A stretch of 64,000 nucleotides of DNA from Enterococcus saccharolyticus subsp. saccharolyticus (GTDB taxonomy: Bacteria; Bacillota; Bacilli; Lactobacillales; Enterococcaceae): contig NZ_CP118957.1 of NCBI RefSeq assembly GCF_029023825.1, positions 1,465,501-1,529,500 on the forward strand, read 5' to 3'. Below the pieces are notes generated by a model. It made no database searches. It saw only the letters and a list, made by a program, of their open reading frames with translations, and was not told the origin of the DNA. This document shows, piece by piece, positions 1 through 9,127 of the stretch (positions are counted from its first letter, which is position 1; the number at the start of each line of letters is the position of its first letter). A program made the translations under genes and the position numbers.

Positions 1-1028
1 GAGCAACATCATCGCCTGTTAGATGGAAAATCAAGCGCTCTAAGTTACTTGAAATTAAAATATCCATTGATGGTGAAGAAGTCACATAAAACGGACGATT
101 ACGATCATACACACCTGTTTGGAAGAAATCAGTTAACACTTTATTTGGATTCGATGCACAAATTAATTGATTAAATGGTACACCCAATTGTTTTGCGTAA
201 TAACCCGCTAAAATATTTCCAAAGTTTCCAGTTGGCACGGACACATTAATTGAATCACCATTGTTAATTTCACCTGCTTTTACCAATTGTGCGTAAGCAT
301 ACACATAATAAACAACTTGTGGAATCAAACGACCAATATTAATGGAATTAGCAGAAGAAAATTGCTTGCCGTTTTCTGCTAATTTTTGTTTTAACGCATC
401 ATCATTGAATAATGCTTTTACTGTTGATTGGGCATCATCGAAGTTTCCATCAATCGCAACAACATACGTGTTCTCACCTTTTTGTGTCACCATTTGTTTT
501 TCTTGAATTTTGCTGACGCCATCTCTTGGATAAAAGACAATAATTTTTGTTCCAGGAACATCTGCAAAACCAGCCATCGCTGCTTTTCCAGTATCACCAG
601 ATGTTGCAGTTAAAATAACGATTTCTGAATCAACGCCATTTTTTTTCGCAGAAGTTGTCATCAAATACGGTAAAATAGATAATGCCATATCTTTAAAAGC
701 AATCGTTGAACCATGGAATAATTCTAGGTAATAGTCATTGCCTTTTTTCACAACTGGCGCAATCGCTGCATCATCAAACTTATCATCATAGGCTGAATCG
801 ATACAGTGACGCAATTCTGCTTCTGTAAAATCAGGATAAAATGCACTCATAATTGTAAATGCGACTTCTTGGTAGCTTTGTGTCGCTAATTCATCAAAAT
901 CTAATGTAAGTTTTGGTAATTCTGTTGGTACATACAAACCGCCATCTGTCGCTAATCCTTGTAGAATTGCTTGCGAAGCTGATACGATGTTTTGTGCGTC
1001 TCGTGTACTCTTATATAGTAAAGTCATA
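1..1028 (-). CDS. thrC: threonine synthase, 3' end beyond the window
   Basis: Threonine synthase is a PLP enzyme that converts O-phosphohomoserine to threonine, the last step of threonine synthesis, in the cytosol. The visible 342 codons start MTLLYKSTRD and contain the early motif TDGGLYVP near residue 28, the PLP-lysine motif HGSTIAFKDMAL (Lys about 112) and the phosphate-loop type motif SVPTGNFGN. The ATG at 1028 follows a GGGAG site by 8 nt; an ATG four bases upstream is out of frame. The C-terminal part runs off the left edge, so the neighbouring genes on that side are unknown. Family assignment is secure. Confidence 0.95.
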
Positions 1029-1131
1029 CATTGCTCTCCCTTAGAAAAAATTTATTTTAATTATTTTATCATTTTTTAGTAGAATAGACTACATCGAATC
1101 AGTTTTTTTATGAAAAAGTTTTATTTTCTTT

Positions 1132-2345
1132 TCATTTCTCTTTTCTTAATAAATACACATCTAGCTCATCTTTCATCTTTTGAGAAATCTCGCGTGCAAT
1201 CGGTAGAACCGTTGCATCAATGATTCGTGTAGTAAAAGTAATAATAAACGCCACGCTTTTATTGAACGAAGTCTCACTCAGAAAATCAATCACATCTTTT
1301 TTCGAATGAATCACTGGACCACCGACTGCTGCTCCACGCGCAAATGTTATCGCTGGTACACCCCCCAAAATGGTGTAGAATCACTCAGATACACCCCTTG
1401 GCTTGTTTTGATACCATGACCTAATTCGTTTGCAACAAAATCAACATAATGAATCAAATCCTCGGTCGCAGTAGCACAAGCCACACCATGCCCTAAGACA
1501 GCGCCTAGCATATCTACATTAATGACTAAACGATACGCAGATAATTCATTTTGATGCGCTTGGACATAAGCAGTTGATCCACATAACCCTCGCTCTTCGG
1601 CACCACACCAAATAAACTTCAATGTCCGTTTTGGTTTTGTTGTAACAAAGTGTTTGAAAAAATCTAAAACTGCCAAAACACCTGTTGCATTATCATAGAC
1701 CCCTTTAGAATGGCGCACAGAATCATAATGCGCAGTAAAAGCCACAATTTCTGCTAATTCACCGGGAATTGTTGCTACAAGATTGTGGGAAGTACGGGAA
1801 CTTTCTTGCCCTTGCACCTGTAATTTAACTGTTTGTGGATTCATCCGCACAAGTTTTTCTGCCTCGCGAATACTCATCGTCATCCCAGGAATTTTACCCA
1901 ATGCTTGAAGTTTTGGACGGAGATATCGTTCTTCAATATCCGTCTGTTCATCATAACAATCCCCATTAAATGTGACAAAACCTGCGACTTGCGCTTCGAT
2001 AATTTTTTTATAAGAAGCATACGTAATCCCGCCATTAAACAATACGATTTTCCCTTTGGCTTGCGCTAAGCTAATTGGATCTAAGGCATCAATGTACAGA
2101 AACGCTGCTTCTACTTCACCCGTTCCACCCATGCCAACACCAGTAACTTCAAAAGTCTCCTGTGTAGCTGGAATTTCAAATGTCGCTGTCACCTCTTCTA
2201 CAAAGTCAATGGTAAATTCTTCTATCTCCACTTGTACATCGTATGTTTCTATTTCTGCTTTAATTACTTCCATAGCACGATACTCTTCTTGTGAGCCTAC
2301 GACACGTTCAAAAGATAATTTCTCTAATAAATCAAATTTTTTCAT
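1132..2345 (-). pseudogene. M28-family aminopeptidase, frameshifted
   Basis: Two overlapping frames together make one M28 zinc peptidase of about 400 residues. The upstream frame (2345 to 1347) carries the metal ligands in FTAHYDSVRHSKGVYDN, the catalytic acid pair in WCGAEERG and the ligand motif INVDMLGA, and ends in SDSTPFWGVYQR. The downstream frame (from about 1368 to 1132) resumes with GGVPAITFARGAAVGGP and supplies the C-terminal His (PVIHSKKD) expected as a metal ligand. The break lies in a run of six G on the coding strand (1361-1366); one added G restores the fusion STPFWGGVPA. Either a recent frameshift, a variable tract or a sequencing error; see findings. ATG 2345 is preceded by a GGAGGGGAT site. 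Confidence 0.85.
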
Positions 2346-2469
2346 GCTATCCCCTCCTCACATTTAGTATACGAAGCAAAATTTTGGTAAACAATGTGTT
2401 TTTCAAGGATAGAATCAAGCAATCTATGATATAGTTAGTGAAGAAATTAAACAAGATGGAGTGTTTTCG

Positions 2470-3633
2470 ATGTTAACCTTAAAAGAAAAAATTATTGCTG
2501 AAAGTAAAAAAATTGGCATTGATAAAATTGGTTTTACCACAGCTGAGCCGTTCGATTATTTGAAAGACTCATTGATCGAACAACGTGAAGCTGGACATAC
2601 ATCAGGTTTTGAACACCAAGTCATCGACGAACGAATTTATCCTGAAAAAACCTTTGAGAATCCCAAAAGCATCATCGCGATCGCGTTAGCTTACCCAACG
2701 CGCATTCATGAAGAAGTTCCTCGTGATGAAAAACGTGGGCAATTTGCACGCGCTTCTTGGGGGATCGATTATCATAATATTTTAAAAGACCGTTTAGAGC
2801 GTTTAATTGATTTTATTCAAACGGAAGCAACTTCTGAACAAGAAGCGGAACAATGGCGTTTTGCGCCCCAAGTCGATACTGGTGAATTGGTGGATGTTGC
2901 GGTTGCCCAACGCGCTGGATTGGGATTCATTGGAAAAAATGGGTTATTGATTACTGAAGAATATGGTTCTTTTGTTTATTTAGGAGAAATCATTACCAAT
3001 ATTCAATTTGAACCCGATAAACCCGTGCCAAATGGTTGTGGTGATTGTACGCGTTGTATTACCGGATGTCCAACAGGCGCTTTATTAGGTGATGGCCGAA
3101 TGAATGCGAAAAAATGTCTGTCTTATCAAACACAAACCAAAGGAATGATGCCCAAAGAATATCGTCGCAAAATCCGCAATACCATCTATGGATGCGACAT
3201 TTGCCAACTTGTCTGTCCGTATAACAAAGGCAAAGATTTCCATTTCCATCAAGAGATGGAACCCAAACCTGATGAAGTCTTCCCCAAATTAGTTCCGATG
3301 CTTTCCATTTCTAATAAGGAATTTAAAGCACAATTTGGACATTTAGCTGGGTCTTGGCGTGGCAAAAAACCACTACAGCGGAATGCTTTAATTGCCCTAG
3401 CAAACTTAGGTGGCCGAGAAGCATTGCCTGATATCGCTAAATGTTTAGACGATCAACGCCCCGTTATTCGTGGAACAGCAGTTTGGGCGATTGGCCAATT
3501 AACAAAGCGAAATCCAGAACAATACCTCGAACGTTTACAAGCGATGCAAGAAAAAGAAACTGATGAAGATGTTTTACTAGAACTAGAAGAAACCATCACA
3601 TTTCTTACCGATCCAACAAAAAAGAAGGCCTAA
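2470..3633 (+). CDS. queG: epoxyqueuosine reductase QueG
   Basis: QueG reduces epoxyqueuosine to queuosine in the anticodon of Tyr, His, Asn and Asp tRNAs. Members use cobalamin and two [4Fe-4S] clusters. The 387-residue protein has the N-terminal DUF1730 region, then two ferredoxin-type clusters: [12 protein letters not shown] (about 190-200) and CDICQLVCP (about 240-250), and a C-terminal HEAT-like part ([24 protein letters not shown]). I place the start at ATG 2470, 8 nt after TGGAG; a GTG at 2461 overlaps the ribosome site. The gene runs convergently into an ECF S component, their stops overlapping by 4 nt. Identification is firm. Confidence 0.93.
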   Translation: MLTLKEKIIAESKKIGIDKIGFTTAEPFDYLKDSLIEQREAGHTSGFEHQVIDERIYPEKTFENPKSIIAIALAYPTRIHEEVPRDEKRGQFARASWGIDYHNILKDRLERLIDFIQTEATSEQEAEQWRFAPQVDTGELVDVAVAQRAGLGFIGKNGLLITEEYGSFVYLGEIITNIQFEPDKPVPNGCGDCTRCITGCPTGALLGDGRMNAKKCLSYQTQTKGMMPKEYRRKIRNTIYGCDICQLVCPYNKGKDFHFHQEMEPKPDEVFPKLVPMLSISNKEFKAQFGHLAGSWRGKKPLQRNALIALANLGGREALPDIAKCLDDQRPVIRGTAVWAIGQLTKRNPEQYLERLQAMQEKETDEDVLLELEETITFLTDPTKKKA

Positions 3634-3646
3634 TCAAGCCTTCTTT
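3621..3646. terminator. bidirectional terminator over the queG / S-component stops
   Basis: Nine-base arms AAAGAAGGC and GCCTTCTTT with an 8-nt loop containing both stop codons; A and T runs on either side let it serve both strands. Confidence 0.85.
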
Positions 3647-4160
3647 TTAATTGCGCAAATAATTTCTGAAAAACAGGTGCTAACAACAAATAAAAAATAC
3701 CATTCCCTACACCATGTAAGAAATCAAAATAAAGTCCTGCCAAATAATATGGCCAAAACTGTGGCATACCGTAGAGTTGAACATCTATCCCAGCAATCAC
3801 AAAACCATATAAAAAGCCAGCAACTACACTAAACGCAACTTGCAAACTACGATGCTGACGAAACATTTCCCAGCGACACAAAACACCCATACATAAAATA
3901 ACGACACTGAATGATAGAATTTGAGAAACTGTCCAAATCCCCATTCCCATATACATATTCGTGATGATCAAAGCTAACACGTTGACAATCAGGCCACGTG
4001 TAACGCCCAATTGATACGTTAAAATTAAAAAAATAGCTGTCATTGGTTGAATATTAGGAATAAATTGAAATAAGGTTCTCCCAACCACACAAGCTGCAAC
4101 AGTCATTGCTAAATAAGCAATTTCATAGGTTGAAAAAAAGGGTTCCTGTTCCTTTTTCAT
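3630..4160 (-). CDS. ECF transporter S component
   Basis: A 176-residue protein with about five to six membrane segments ([61 protein letters not shown], and a C-terminal hydrophobic stretch) and short loops, as in substrate-binding subunits of energy-coupling-factor vitamin importers, which share an EcfAA'T module encoded elsewhere. The early segment [14 protein letters not shown] and the W-P-Y-Y-L-x-G region resemble the group that includes cobalamin S components. The convergent neighbour is queG, whose product needs cobalamin, which fits but does not prove that substrate. No riboswitch is visible in the 120 bases upstream. The family call is good, the substrate is inference. Confidence 0.75.
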   Translation of the reverse strand: MKKEQEPFFSTYEIAYLAMTVAACVVGRTLFQFIPNIQPMTAIFLILTYQLGVTRGLIVNVLALIITNMYMGMGIWTVSQILSFSVVILCMGVLCRWEMFRQHRSLQVAFSVVAGFLYGFVIAGIDVQLYGMPQFWPYYLAGLYFDFLHGVGNGIFYLLLAPVFQKLFAQLKRRLD

Positions 4161-4280
4161 TAAATCATCCTCTCATCACTCGGTTTTCTTAGTATAGCGT
4201 AGATTTGAAGACTATGCATCCTATCTAATTAAAAAAATATGGTATGCTAATGATAACAAATAACTAAATGAGGTGAGTAG

Positions 4281-5219
4281 ATGTTAGCCTATTATACGAT
4301 TGATAAAGACAATGGTTTACAAGAAGGCTCAAAAGAGCAACATAATTGGTTAGTTCTTGATCAAGAAGAACATGAATTGGTTGAAAAACTATTGACCGAT
4401 TTTTCATTACCCGACGATATCTTTATCGGTGCTGACGATTCAGGAGAAGTGTCTCGCATCGAACATTTAAAAGATACCAAGTTATCCAATCCTATATCAG
4501 TCGTCTTGTTGAATCTATCTTCGAAACAACAAAGTATTGAACAACGCATTGAACCGATTTCGTTTATTTTATCAGATGATCTTTTAATTACTTACATTGG
4601 TAACAATAGTCAATTTATTCAACATTTGTTAAAAAAAGAAACCGATTTTTATTCTTTTGAACAAGTCTTACTTCTCTCACTTTTAACTAGTTACCGTCAT
4701 TTTATCGCTGGATTGAAAGAATTAAAGACCGAGATTGATGACTTAGATGCTGCCGCTAGACAAACGACTGATAGCAAACGCCTATTTCAACTAGCGGATG
4801 TCGATCGTGCCATTATATTTATTGACCACACACTTGCCGATCAAAATCAAATGCTTGATCGTTTGTGGGAAGAAGAAGCATTACTTGAAAAAGTGAATGA
4901 TCCTGCCTTAATTCATGACGTAAAATTACGCCAAAAACAAGCATTAAAATTAGTTGAAATCTATCACGATTTAATCAATACAATTGGTAGTCTTTTTGCA
5001 AGCATGATTGATAATAACCTCAATCATTTGATGAAATATTTAGAATCAGCTGCTCTTGTCCTAACAATCCCCACTGTTATTGCAGGAATTTGGGGAATGA
5101 ATACTGGTGGATTGCCTTGGGAAAAATCCTCCTTAGGATTTGGTATCGTTATGTTATTAACCGTCATTCTAACTATTTTCACAGGTATTTACTTGAAAAA
5201 TAAAAACTATTTCAAATAA
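4281..5219 (+). CDS. CorA-family divalent cation transporter
   Basis: CorA proteins are pentameric channels for Mg2+ and sometimes Co2+ or Ni2+. The 312 residues comprise a soluble N-terminal domain, a long helical middle, and two C-terminal membrane segments. The signature GMN motif follows the first segment (IAGIWGMNTGG), and the protein ends in a short basic tail, as in the family. ATG 4281 follows GAGGTG. The gene stands alone, followed by a small acidic-protein gene on the same strand. Substrate specificity cannot be read from the sequence. Confidence 0.9.
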   Translation: MLAYYTIDKDNGLQEGSKEQHNWLVLDQEEHELVEKLLTDFSLPDDIFIGADDSGEVSRIEHLKDTKLSNPISVVLLNLSSKQQSIEQRIEPISFILSDDLLITYIGNNSQFIQHLLKKETDFYSFEQVLLLSLLTSYRHFIAGLKELKTEIDDLDAAARQTTDSKRLFQLADVDRAIIFIDHTLADQNQMLDRLWEEEALLEKVNDPALIHDVKLRQKQALKLVEIYHDLINTIGSLFASMIDNNLNHLMKYLESAALVLTIPTVIAGIWGMNTGGLPWEKSSLGFGIVMLLTVILTIFTGIYLKNKNYFK

Positions 5220-5287
5220 AAAGAAAACCCTTTCTTTTGTCATCTACTGACTATTTTGTTATGATAAAAGAAAAGGAGGAATTGATA

Positions 5288-5518
5288 ATGACGAACTCTG
5301 AAGATAAATTAAAAGCATTAGCAGAAGAACGTAAAGAGCATAACCCCTTTGAAACAATCGATGAGCTTGAAAAAGAGTATAATTTAGAGGAAGAGACACC
5401 ACCTTCTGAAGAAGATCAAGTCGATGAGCATTTAGACAAAGTACCAATTGAAGAAGACCCCATTGTAAAATTAGCAATGGCTGAACAACGCTTACACAAC
5501 AATCAACCACCAAAATAA
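5288..5518 (+). CDS. small acidic protein of unknown function
   Basis: A 76-residue protein rich in Glu and Asp with no membrane segment or cysteine. The start is ATG 5288, placed 7-8 nt after a near-perfect AAGGAGG (5273-5279); an upstream in-frame start at 5237 would include that site. It contains EEETPPSEEDQVDEH and ends in NNQPPK. It is followed at once by a strong hairpin. I do not recognise a domain. The strong ribosome site and terminator argue that it is real. Confidence 0.7.
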   Translation: MTNSEDKLKALAEERKEHNPFETIDELEKEYNLEEETPPSEEDQVDEHLDKVPIEEDPIVKLAMAEQRLHNNQPPK

Positions 5519-5520
5519 AA

Positions 5521-5546
5521 CGAAGGTCTGAATACTCAGACCTTCG
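5521..5546. terminator. terminator between the acidic-protein gene and the SDR gene
   Basis: Arms CGAAGGTCTGA and TCAGACCTTCG around ATAC, followed on the plus strand by a T-rich run; it sits between convergent genes and can serve both. Confidence 0.85.
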
Positions 5547-5555
5547 TTCATTTTT

Positions 5556-6449
5556 TTATAAATTAATCGCCGTGCCGCCAGTGACGCCATAAATTTGTGC
5601 CGTAACATAACTTGCTTCGTTTGAAGCTAAAAAAACATATACAGGCGCTAATTCTACAGGTTGTCCAGCACGTTCTAGTAACGTATCTTGACCAAATTCT
5701 GGTAAAGTACCTGGCAACTGCCCTTCATCTAATTGTAATGGTGTCCAAATTGGACCTGGCGCAACGCCATTGACACGAATTCCTTTTTTAGCAAATTGTG
5801 CCGCTAGATTAACCGTAAAATTGCTAATCGAAGCTTTTGTTGCTGCATAATCTAATAAATTATCACTTGGATCTGTTGCTTGGAGTGAAGTCGTCGTAAT
5901 AATCGCACTACCTGCTGGTAAATGGGGTTCCGCTTCTTTCACTATAGCAAACATGGAAATGATATTAACTGTAAACGTATCTCTGACTTGTTGAATCTCT
6001 AGTTCACTAATGGATTCACGAGCAAATTGTTGTGCCGCATTTAAAACTAAGGTATCTAAACCACCTAATTCTTCTACTGCTTGTTTAATGATCTTTTGCG
6101 GTGAATCATCTTCACGTAAATCATAGGGAAGTAAGCTAACTTTTCTACCTGCTTTTTTGATATAATCCGCCACTTCATTGGCGTCTTTTTCCTCACCTGG
6201 TAAAAAATGCAAAGCAATATCGGCACCTTCTCTAGCAAACGCAATTGCAACTGCTCGACCAATTCCTGAATCGGCTCCTGTAATTAAGACACGACGATTT
6301 TCTAATCGATGATTTCCTTGATAACTTTCTTCTCCACAATCAGGTTGAATCGCCATCTCTTCTTCTAAGGCTGGAGTGTCTTGATCCTGTTTCGAAAATT
6401 TTCCTGAATGATACATCTTTCTTGGGTCTTTTAAAACTGGTTCTGTCAT
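5556..6449 (-). CDS. SDR-family NAD(P)-dependent oxidoreductase
   Basis: A 297-residue short-chain dehydrogenase of the type with an extra N-terminal arm of about 45 residues (related to Bacillus YhdF/YhxC stress-type proteins). The Rossmann glycine motif is TGADSGIGRAVA (about 56-67), the NNAG-equivalent is LVLNAAQ, the catalytic Ser is in TTTSLQA and the Tyr/Lys pair in YAATKAS. The C-terminal VTAQIYGVTGGTA is typical. The gene is monocistronic: terminators lie on both sides. Substrate is unknown. ATG 6449 follows a GGAGGAG site. Confidence 0.88.
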   Translation of the reverse strand: MTEPVLKDPRKMYHSGKFSKQDQDTPALEEEMAIQPDCGEESYQGNHRLENRRVLITGADSGIGRAVAIAFAREGADIALHFLPGEEKDANEVADYIKKAGRKVSLLPYDLREDDSPQKIIKQAVEELGGLDTLVLNAAQQFARESISELEIQQVRDTFTVNIISMFAIVKEAEPHLPAGSAIITTTSLQATDPSDNLLDYAATKASISNFTVNLAAQFAKKGIRVNGVAPGPIWTPLQLDEGQLPGTLPEFGQDTLLERAGQPVELAPVYVFLASNEASYVTAQIYGVTGGTAINL

Positions 6450-6545
6450 ACGGTGTCTCCTCCTTTTTGGTGTTAGTTTTATTGTAACGAAAATAAATTT
6501 AAATGCCCACTAATCATAATGTTCACTTTTTACCCTACACTAGAC

Positions 6546-6583
6546 AAAAGGTGACTAATCTTTTAAAAGACTAGTCACCTTTT
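6546..6583. terminator. terminator downstream of the membrane-protein gene
   Basis: Arms AAAAGGTGACTA and TAGTCACCTTTT close a 14-nt loop; it lies just 3' of the minus-strand gene ending at 6584. Confidence 0.8.
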
Positions 6584-7252
6584 TTATTTGATTATTTGAA
6601 TTTGATACCCTTCAAAATACTTTTCATTTTTACGATGTTGATTCCAAGAAAAGACACCCATAATGACCGCACCAATGGTATTAATTAATAAATCCCCCAT
6701 CGTATCTGATAAAGCAGCACGCCCAACAAATTCTACACCATCAATAGTCATATAGCGTTGTAGATTCATGTTGCCAACCGCGTCCCACGACCATTCCCAG
6801 AATTCCCAAAAAACACCACACACTCCTGCGAAAGAAAAGCCAAACAATAAAAAGACCCACGGAGAAATTTCGCTCACTTCATTATCTAAACTTCCTAGTA
6901 AAGTACATAAAATACCATACCCCACTGCTGTTAAAATCATTGGACTTGTCATATGCAAAATTTTATCCCAAAACGGCACGATGTCCATCATATGCAAACA
7001 TGTTCCAATAAATACTGAAATTAATAAGAAGAACCAATAAAAATAAACGATTGACGGTGGAAAGGCAATTTTGAAAAATCTTTTTAAAAACTGTGGGCCA
7101 TAAATCAATCCAATCCCCATTAAACATTCCATAATCGTCACCAATGCTGCCAATGGTGACACAGCACCTAACACTAATTCACCAAGGTTAAATGCTAAAG
7201 TAAGGAGACCAACAACTAATAGACTACGTCTCAGTTTGGTTTCAAATGCCAT
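6584..7252 (-). CDS. multi-spanning membrane protein (YjdF/VanZ-like features)
   Basis: A 222-residue integral membrane protein with about six hydrophobic segments. The sequence motifs FWEFWEW and DTMGDLLINTIGAV resemble those of the YjdF/DUF2238 and VanZ-like membrane families, in which acidic residues near the membrane face are conserved, but I cannot fix the family from this alone. It overlaps the upstream deoxyribosyltransferase-like gene by 22 nt, so the two are probably translated together. Function unknown. Confidence 0.6.
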   Translation of the reverse strand: MAFETKLRRSLLVVGLLTLAFNLGELVLGAVSPLAALVTIMECLMGIGLIYGPQFLKRFFKIAFPPSIVYFYWFFLLISVFIGTCLHMMDIVPFWDKILHMTSPMILTAVGYGILCTLLGSLDNEVSEISPWVFLLFGFSFAGVCGVFWEFWEWSWDAVGNMNLQRYMTIDGVEFVGRAALSDTMGDLLINTIGAVIMGVFSWNQHRKNEKYFEGYQIQIIK

Positions 7253-7743
7253 TGTACTACCTTATCACTTTCCATATACGTAGCTAAACCTTTTAAAAGT
7301 TCTTCTTCTGATGAATAGATCTCACCATTGAGTTTAACCAATCCAACAGTGTATAAATTTAAATAATGAAACTGATTCTCACCAACCGTTTGTAGCGCTG
7401 CTAATTTTTGAGGGTGTTCGCCCCCTTGTTGACGTGTATCCGTATATAATCCTAAGATAGGAATATTTTTCGCATACGCAATACCAATTTCTGAAGCAAC
7501 GCCCGCATCAATAATTAACCCATCCAATAAGGCAATCATCAATTGACTATCTACTACTTTCTCTGTATCAGCCAATGCAATCATTTTGCTATCAGCATAC
7601 GCAGTTTTATCATTAATTGCTTCATTTTCTTGTGGCAAATAGATACTTGCTTGTGGGTATTTTTCTCGTATTATTTTAACTAAGTAAGAATTGTAAACTA
7701 AATCGCTTTTCGCAAACATAGGTGCTGCAAAATAAATATTCAT
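7231..7743 (-). CDS. nucleoside 2-deoxyribosyltransferase family protein
   Basis: A 170-residue protein opening MNIYFAAPMF, the typical first strand of this family, with the family's second block DGLIIDAGVASEIGIAYA, where Asp and Glu are the usual catalytic-site residues. Enzymes of this group exchange bases between deoxyribonucleosides in nucleotide salvage; some relatives hydrolyse nucleotides instead. ATG 7743 directly follows a GGAGG site. It heads a two-gene unit with the membrane protein that overlaps its 3' end. The family is clear; the exact reaction is not. Confidence 0.82.
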   Translation of the reverse strand: MNIYFAAPMFAKSDLVYNSYLVKIIREKYPQASIYLPQENEAINDKTAYADSKMIALADTEKVVDSQLMIALLDGLIIDAGVASEIGIAYAKNIPILGLYTDTRQQGGEHPQKLAALQTVGENQFHYLNLYTVGLVKLNGEIYSSEEELLKGLATYMESDKVVQWHLKPN

Positions 7744-7770
7744 CCTTTTTCCTCCAAAATAAAAAGTTTT

Positions 7771-8985
7771 TTAAAAGTCATCACTGAAATACGCTGCCAT
7801 ATCAGGGATAATTCGTTCTAATGTACGTAAGGTTTCTTTATCAGTCTCAATCCGTTCTATACGAGCTAAGTAAGCTGCACGACGATAGTTCATCAGTAGA
7901 CAGGTTAATGTTTGAATATCTAAATATACAGGCTGTCCAACTGCTTCTCGCGTAACGGTCAATTGTTCATCTTCCCAGATTAATCCAAACACACCGTTGT
8001 TCCATTTGGCTAAAGGATCACTCACAACAAAATGGAAATTTTTACGAAACGGCTTAAACGGAAATGATTTTAAAAATTCTTCCACATCCACAATACGTGC
8101 CATAAAATAAGGTTCAATTGTTTCACGGATTTGTCCATCTTCTAATAAGAATGCGAGGGGTTCATTTTTATAAATATTTCCTTGAATCCAATAAACCATT
8201 GAAAAATGCGCAGTAATAAAATTCCATAAACCATTCCGGGCTTCTTGATTCAAATAAAACATTTCTTTGATATGAAATACTTCTTCCGCAATCCAATAAA
8301 ATAAAACACCTTTTGGTTCGCCATCTGTCCCATAATAAATAGCTGCTGTTCGTTGCTCTTCATTTTCATAGCGCCAATATTCTTCCCAATTAAATTTAGT
8401 CCGTTGTAATGCACCATGATTTTCTTTGGCAAATTGATTGTACACTTTGTACACATCTTCATGATCCACTTCTTGCCGTTCTACCATACCAGGAACATCT
8501 ACATTTTTGGGTAATTGCGTATCACGAATTTTAAAGGTTAATTTATCCGACATGATTTCCCAACCTTTACGTCGATAATAAGGAATACTGTACGGATACA
8601 AATAAGAAATCCATTGTTGACTCTCACGCATATTTTCCAAAGCTACACGAATTAATTCATTCATCAAACCATGCCCGGCATATTCGGGATATGTTCCTAC
8701 TCCTGTCACACCTCCCATTTTATACAGTGTGCCATGAATATTGACTTCACACGGATAAATGGCAATTTGGGAAACTAGTTGCTCCTTATTAAACCATCCG
8801 AAAACTTTTGACAGCTCTAAAATTGGTTTTTTTGACTTAATCATTTCTCGTTTGTTCTCGAATCCACTTTCTTCAATGTCTGATTTTGTCACTTGAAAGA
8901 CATAACTCAGTAATTCATTAAATTGCGCCACGTCTTTTTCTTCAACGGGGCGAATCGTTAAATTATGATTGAAAGGTTTATCCAT
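7771..8985 (-). CDS. Eis-like GNAT N-acetyltransferase
   Basis: A 404-residue protein of the Eis type: an N-terminal GNAT fold with the acetyl-CoA motif GVGTYPEYAGHGLMNELI (about 94-111), a second GNAT-like middle domain, and a C-terminal sterol-carrier-like region of about 100 residues (FGLIWEDEQLTVT). Relatives acetylate amines on small molecules, including aminoglycosides in mycobacteria, but the substrate here cannot be deduced. The gene lies upstream of the deoxyribosyltransferase-like gene on the same strand with a 27-nt gap, and divergently from lepA. Confidence 0.85.
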   Translation of the reverse strand: MDKPFNHNLTIRPVEEKDVAQFNELLSYVFQVTKSDIEESGFENKREMIKSKKPILELSKVFGWFNKEQLVSQIAIYPCEVNIHGTLYKMGGVTGVGTYPEYAGHGLMNELIRVALENMRESQQWISYLYPYSIPYYRRKGWEIMSDKLTFKIRDTQLPKNVDVPGMVERQEVDHEDVYKVYNQFAKENHGALQRTKFNWEEYWRYENEEQRTAAIYYGTDGEPKGVLFYWIAEEVFHIKEMFYLNQEARNGLWNFITAHFSMVYWIQGNIYKNEPLAFLLEDGQIRETIEPYFMARIVDVEEFLKSFPFKPFRKNFHFVVSDPLAKWNNGVFGLIWEDEQLTVTREAVGQPVYLDIQTLTCLLMNYRRAAYLARIERIETDKETLRTLERIIPDMAAYFSDDF

Positions 8986-9063
8986 AGTTCCAACTCCATC
9001 TCTTGTTTTTTATAGTATAACAAACTCAAAGAAATTTTGTCTGTTTAAGCTATAACAAAACTC

Positions 9064-9092
9064 TTTAAATCTACTTCTTTCGTTGGTATAAT
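9064..9092 (+). promoter_or_regulatory. probable lepA promoter
   Basis: A consensus -10 TATAAT (9087-9092) lies 35 nt before the lepA start; 17 nt further up is only a weak -35 (TTTAAA, 9064-9069). Confidence 0.4.
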
Positions 9093-9127
9093 ATAAAAGC
9101 TGACTAAAAGAAATGAGGAATTTATCC

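Noticed and set aside
1361-1366. Programmed ribosomal frameshift in the M28 peptidase
   Set aside because: No slippery heptamer plus stem-loop arrangement is evident and the family is not known for recoding; a G-tract length change is simpler.
4161-4280. Cobalamin riboswitch upstream of the ECF S component
   Set aside because: The gap is only 120 bases and lacks a recognisable B12-box or long structured leader.
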